This document shows, piece by piece, positions 14,905-18,214 of a stretch of DNA of 18,214 bases. The first letter of the stretch is position 1; each line of letters starts with the position of its first letter. The position numbers and the translations under genes are program-made. The stretch lies in contig DBRH01000015.1 in the NCBI GenBank assembly GCA_002305955.1, positions 81,605 to 99,818 on the forward strand. The letters run 5' to 3'. The DNA is from Kosmotogaceae bacterium UBA1373. Lineage in GTDB: Bacteria > Thermotogota > Thermotogae > Petrotogales > Kosmotogaceae. A model generated the notes under the pieces. That model had not been told where the DNA came from. It saw nothing but the letters and a program-made list of their open reading frames with translations, and made no database searches.

Positions 14905-14932
14905 CTTACTTTCATCCTGAGGAGTGGTACCC

Positions 14933-16609
14933 TTGTTGCAGAGAAAGATCAAGGCCGATCCCTTCATTCTGGGCGGGACTTTCGTGGTGATAGCCATTCT
15001 CGTGGTTTTTCCCCTGACGCTGCTGTTTTTGAACAGCTTCAAATTCGACGGGGCCTACACGCTTCAAAACTACGCTACGGTCTTTCAGGCGAAGAGAAAT
15101 TATACGGCTCTCTTCAACAGTCTCAAGCTCGGTCTCTTCACATCGCTTTTCTCCATTCTTCTGGGGGCGCCGCTGGCCTGGCTCGTTACCAGAACCAACC
15201 TTCCTTTCGCGAAGCTCTTCAGAACACTGTTCATATTACCCTACATGATCCCGCCGTTTATCGGCGCGATAGCCTGGTCTCAGTTGCTCAACAGGCGAAA
15301 CGGTTATATAAACAGGCTTATCCAGTCGATCTTCGGCATAGAAGGATACGTCTTCAACGTCAACACCATGCCGGGCCTCATATGGGTGATGACGCTCTAC
15401 CTGTACCCCTTCGTGTTCATAACCGTGGCCGGGGCGCTCGAGAGGATGGACCCGACGCTCGAGGAGGCAGCAAGAACGTGCGGATCGAAGACGATGAAGA
15501 TCATGCGCGATATCACCCTTCCTCTTGTCGCTCCGAGCATAGCGGGAGGAGCGCTCCTGGTTTTCGCCTCGAGCATAGCCAACTTCGGCATTCCAGCGCT
15601 CGTGGGAATGCAGGGAAGGGTCTTCGTTCTGACGACGATGATCTACTCTTACATGCACAGCGGCGGTTTCAACGGAATAGCCACAGCTTCGGCCCTGTCG
15701 ATCATGTTGATGGCAATCTCCGTGGGGGCTCTACTCATAAACAACTTCTACCTCAAGAAGAAACAGTACACCCTGATATCTGGAAAGAGCATGAGGCCCA
15801 AGACGCTAGATCTGGGTGCCTGGAAGATACCCTGCCTGATCGTCGCCATCGCGATAGTCTTTGTAGCCGTCATCATGCCCTTCTTCTCCATAGGCCTGAC
15901 ATCGCTGCTGGATGCCTGGGGCGCCGACATAACTTGGGAGAATCTCACCTTCAGGAACTACAGGTACATCCTCTTTGAATACAAGCTCACCAAAGACGCG
16001 CTGAAGAACAGCTTCCTGCTGGCTATTTCGGCCGCGACGATCTGTATGGTACTGGGCTCTCTGATTGCCTATATAAGCGTTAAAACGAAAATAAGAGGCC
16101 GCAAGGCCCTTGAGACCATAGCGCAGATACCCTACACGATACCGGGTACGGTGGTGGCGATAGCGATGATACTGGCTTGGTCGGGCAATTACGGGGTGAA
16201 CCTCTACAACACCTTCTGGATACTCCTCGTCGCTTATGTGGCACACTACGTGGCCTTCGCCGTGAGGACGACGTCGGCCTCTCTGGAACAGATACACACC
16301 TCGCTGGAAGAGGCGGCCAGGATCTCTGGCGGAAGCTGGCTCACTTCTCTGAAAGATATAGTCGTGCCGTTGATAAGGCCCGGCCTCGTGGCTGGCTGGT
16401 TTTTGATATTCATGCCGACCCTGAGGGAGTTGACGATGTCTATACTCCTCTGGGGACCCAGGACGGTCACAATAGGCGTCGCGGTGTTCGAAATGCAGGA
16501 GGCCGGATACGTGCAGATATCGGCCGCCTTTGCCACCCTGCTTCTGTTGATCGTCATAGCCGGAAACCTCCTGGTGAAGTGGCTCACCAGGGGAAAAGTT
16601 GGAATATAG
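14933..16609 (+). CDS. ABC transporter permease, two fused permease domains (FbpB/ThiP type)
   Basis: 558 residues with about twelve hydrophobic segments, arranged as two tandem six-helix permease halves. Each half has its EAA loop for docking the ATPase: EEAARTCGSK near residue 177 and EEAARISGGS near residue 459. The fused form is typical for iron, thiamine and sugar-phosphate transporters of the FbpB/ThiP/AfuB family. The start is taken as TTG at 14933, because GAGGAG (14919-14924) is 8 nt upstream. The earlier in-frame GTG at 14924 overlaps this ribosome-binding site. The following ATPase gene begins 15 bp later. Confidence 0.93.
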   Translation: MLQRKIKADPFILGGTFVVIAILVVFPLTLLFLNSFKFDGAYTLQNYATVFQAKRNYTALFNSLKLGLFTSLFSILLGAPLAWLVTRTNLPFAKLFRTLFILPYMIPPFIGAIAWSQLLNRRNGYINRLIQSIFGIEGYVFNVNTMPGLIWVMTLYLYPFVFITVAGALERMDPTLEEAARTCGSKTMKIMRDITLPLVAPSIAGGALLVFASSIANFGIPALVGMQGRVFVLTTMIYSYMHSGGFNGIATASALSIMLMAISVGALLINNFYLKKKQYTLISGKSMRPKTLDLGAWKIPCLIVAIAIVFVAVIMPFFSIGLTSLLDAWGADITWENLTFRNYRYILFEYKLTKDALKNSFLLAISAATICMVLGSLIAYISVKTKIRGRKALETIAQIPYTIPGTVVAIAMILAWSGNYGVNLYNTFWILLVAYVAHYVAFAVRTTSASLEQIHTSLEEAARISGGSWLTSLKDIVVPLIRPGLVAGWFLIFMPTLRELTMSILLWGPRTVTIGVAVFEMQEAGYVQISAAFATLLLLIVIAGNLLVKWLTRGKVGI

Positions 16610-16624
16610 AGGGGAGCGAGTCGA

Positions 16625-17695
16625 ATGTCAAAAGTTGTTCTCAAGGGACTTTCGAAGTCATTCGGTGAAGTGAATGTCGTAAATAACATAGACCTGGAAA
16701 TCAACGATCGTGAGTTTCTCTCCTTTCTCGGCCCTTCGGGCTGTGGAAAGACCACCACGTTGAGAATGATCGCCGGTTTCGACATGCCCACGACCGGGGA
16801 GATCTTCATCGGCGAGAGACTCGTCTCGTCGGTGGATAAAAAGATCTTCGTTCCTCCGGAAGAGAGAAATGTCGGCATGGTCTTCCAGAACTACGCCGTC
16901 TGGCCGCACATGGACGTCTTCAAGAACGTCGCCTACCCGCTGAAGATAAAAAAGACCGGTGCCGACGAGATGAAAGAGAGGGTGTTGAAGGTTCTCTCCA
17001 TGGTTAAGCTGACAGGAATGGAGAAACGCTATCCCCACCAACTTTCGGGTGGTCAACAGCAGCGCGTCGCGCTTGCCAGGGCGCTGGTCATGGAGCCTGA
17101 CGTCATGTTGCTCGACGAACCTCTAAGCAACCTCGACGCGAAACTGCGAGAGGAGATGCGCTTCGAAATAAAGGACATTCAGCGCCGAATAGGCGTCACG
17201 ATCATCTACGTCACTCACGACCAGGCCGAGGCTATGGCTATGTCCGACCGGATACTCCTGCTCCACAACGCCAGAGTGCAGCAGCTCGGGACACCCAGGG
17301 ACCTGTACGAGCGTCCCGAAAATCAATTCGTCGCCGACTTCATAGGCCTGATAAACTTCTTGAAGATAGACGTCGCGGACCGGGACGCTCGTACGATGGC
17401 CACTTTCACATCCTCTCCGGAGACTCCGCCTTTTGAAGTGAACCTCGAAAACACCGGAAAGAGCAGCGAGGGGGGCTTCGTTTTTGCCGTCAGGCCCGAG
17501 AACGTAAAGCTAGTCCCTCCCGATAGCAGCTCAATAAGAGGAAAAGTGACCAAGAAAGTCTATCTTGGCAATATACTCGATTACCGTGTGGCGCTGGGAA
17601 AGGAAGAGATCCGTGTGGAGGCCTCCTCCGGCGAGGAGTTCCAGCCCGGGCAGACCGTGGGACTGCGGTTTGAAAGTTACGTGCTCTTCAAGTAA
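16625..17695 (+). CDS. ABC transporter ATP-binding protein (FbpC/MalK/UgpC type)
   Basis: 356 residues. Walker A GPSGCGKT (36-43), Q-loop Gln88 in VFQNYAVWPHM, signature LSGGQQQRVAL (140-150), Walker B Asp164-Glu165 and the switch His198 in VTHDQAEAM are all present. A C-terminal TOBE-type regulatory domain runs from about residue 240 and contains VFAVRPENVKLV. Such proteins power import through binding-protein-dependent permeases. It completes the transporter with the two preceding genes. ATG at 16625; the ribosome-binding site GGGGAGCGAG is moderate. It is the last clear member of the operon, with no terminator behind it by eye. Confidence 0.95.
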   Translation: MSKVVLKGLSKSFGEVNVVNNIDLEINDREFLSFLGPSGCGKTTTLRMIAGFDMPTTGEIFIGERLVSSVDKKIFVPPEERNVGMVFQNYAVWPHMDVFKNVAYPLKIKKTGADEMKERVLKVLSMVKLTGMEKRYPHQLSGGQQQRVALARALVMEPDVMLLDEPLSNLDAKLREEMRFEIKDIQRRIGVTIIYVTHDQAEAMAMSDRILLLHNARVQQLGTPRDLYERPENQFVADFIGLINFLKIDVADRDARTMATFTSSPETPPFEVNLENTGKSSEGGFVFAVRPENVKLVPPDSSSIRGKVTKKVYLGNILDYRVALGKEEIRVEASSGEEFQPGQTVGLRFESYVLFK

Positions 17696-17831
17696 GATCG
17701 GGGATGTGAAGAGTTTTAAGGATTGCAGCCATTAGCGGCTCGATCTTCATATCTCTAAACTCGGACGCGAAAAAATTCACAGGTGTGATAAAGTATAAGG
17801 GTAGCCGATTTTCAAGACCGCGGGGCGTCGA

Positions 17832-18214
17832 ATGGGAGAGAAAAAGAAGTACTACATCATCAGCGATCTGCACATAGGCGGAGACGGGGAACTGGAGGAT
17901 GTAACCTTCAAATCCGAGCTGATAAGTTTTTTGAACTCGCTGAGCGAGACCGATCGCTCCGATGAAGTCGTCGAACTGATCATCGCCGGCGATCTCTTCG
18001 GTTTCTGGGAGCTCTCCACCGTTGAAGGACCCGGTCAACTTTCCTTCGTTCTCGACAGGTACGCCGATGTCTTCGAGGCCTTCAGGAAGGCCGGGGAATC
18101 CGTCAGGATAACCTACATAGTGGGAAACCACGATCACACTGTGCTTGGCTATCCAGGTTCGAAAGAGAAGCTAGGCGAATACAACATCTTTCTGGATGAA
18201 AATCAACACCTGAT
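17832..18214 (+). CDS. Calcineurin-like metallophosphoesterase, 3' end outside window
   Basis: The first 127 codons are visible, with the reading frame open to the window end. Three metal-site motifs of the calcineurin-like phosphoesterases appear in order: SDLHIGG (Asp12, His14), AGDLFGFWE (Asp54) and GNHDH (Asn99, His100). GDLFxxW and GNHDH are reminiscent of UDP-2,3-diacylglucosamine hydrolase (LpxH) relatives, but a general phosphatase is equally possible. The upstream sequence GCGGGGCGTCG is a poor ribosome-binding site, so the start is less certain. The 136-bp gap after the ATPase gene holds no clear promoter, so membership of the operon is open. Confidence 0.9.
   Translation, partial: MGEKKKYYIISDLHIGGDGELEDVTFKSELISFLNSLSETDRSDEVVELIIAGDLFGFWELSTVEGPGQLSFVLDRYADVFEAFRKAGESVRITYIVGNHDHTVLGYPGSKEKLGEYNIFLDENQHL

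Noticed and set aside
14716..15978. 420-codon plus-strand frame spanning the binding-protein and permease genes
   Set aside because: It overlaps two genes with clear family motifs, in a different frame. Its composition, rich in Arg, Ser and His, is typical of a shadow frame.

Overview
The window looks like a chromosomal segment of a Thermotogota bacterium, possibly Kosmotogales/Mesotoga-like. This is inferred from the dnaK-hsp20 gene pair, the many AGA/AGG and ATA codons, and the gene content. No rRNA, tRNA, CRISPR array, insertion sequence or prophage gene was seen.

Layout. Positions 1-2005 hold two minus-strand genes: the start of a secreted subtilisin-type lipoprotein, cut by the window edge, and an MscS channel. 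Positions 2006-7139 are a proteostasis block on the plus strand. dnaK is driven by a perfect-consensus promoter and is followed by hsp20, a strong terminator, a Clp-family AAA+ unfoldase and a second terminator. Positions 7140-10238 are a mixed accessory stretch: a D-2-hydroxyacid dehydrogenase, a small secreted fibronectin-III-like protein, a 41-residue desulforedoxin-like protein, a small lipoprotein, and a MetQ-like binding protein whose leader looks like a transcription attenuator.

Positions 10617-17695 look like one six-gene plus-strand operon. It encodes a TIM-barrel sugar isomerase/epimerase, an unusual phosphoglycerate mutase, an RpiR/SIS regulator, and an FbpA-type binding protein with a fused permease and an ATPase. 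Two near-identical 16-bp repeats 41 bp apart lie before the first gene and could be the RpiR operator. The context suggests uptake and use of a phosphorylated sugar or another small organic phosphate rather than iron. A calcineurin-like phosphoesterase starts at 17832 and runs off the end.

The most striking object is the protein at 11454-12986. It carries every motif expected of a cofactor-independent phosphoglycerate mutase (iPGM), but the two halves are in swapped order. The C-terminal half of the canonical enzyme comes first, then a short linker, then the N-terminal half. This is a circular permutation with new ends inside the transferase domain. All seven metal-ligand/nucleophile positions are kept, and one substrate-site Asp is replaced by Ser.
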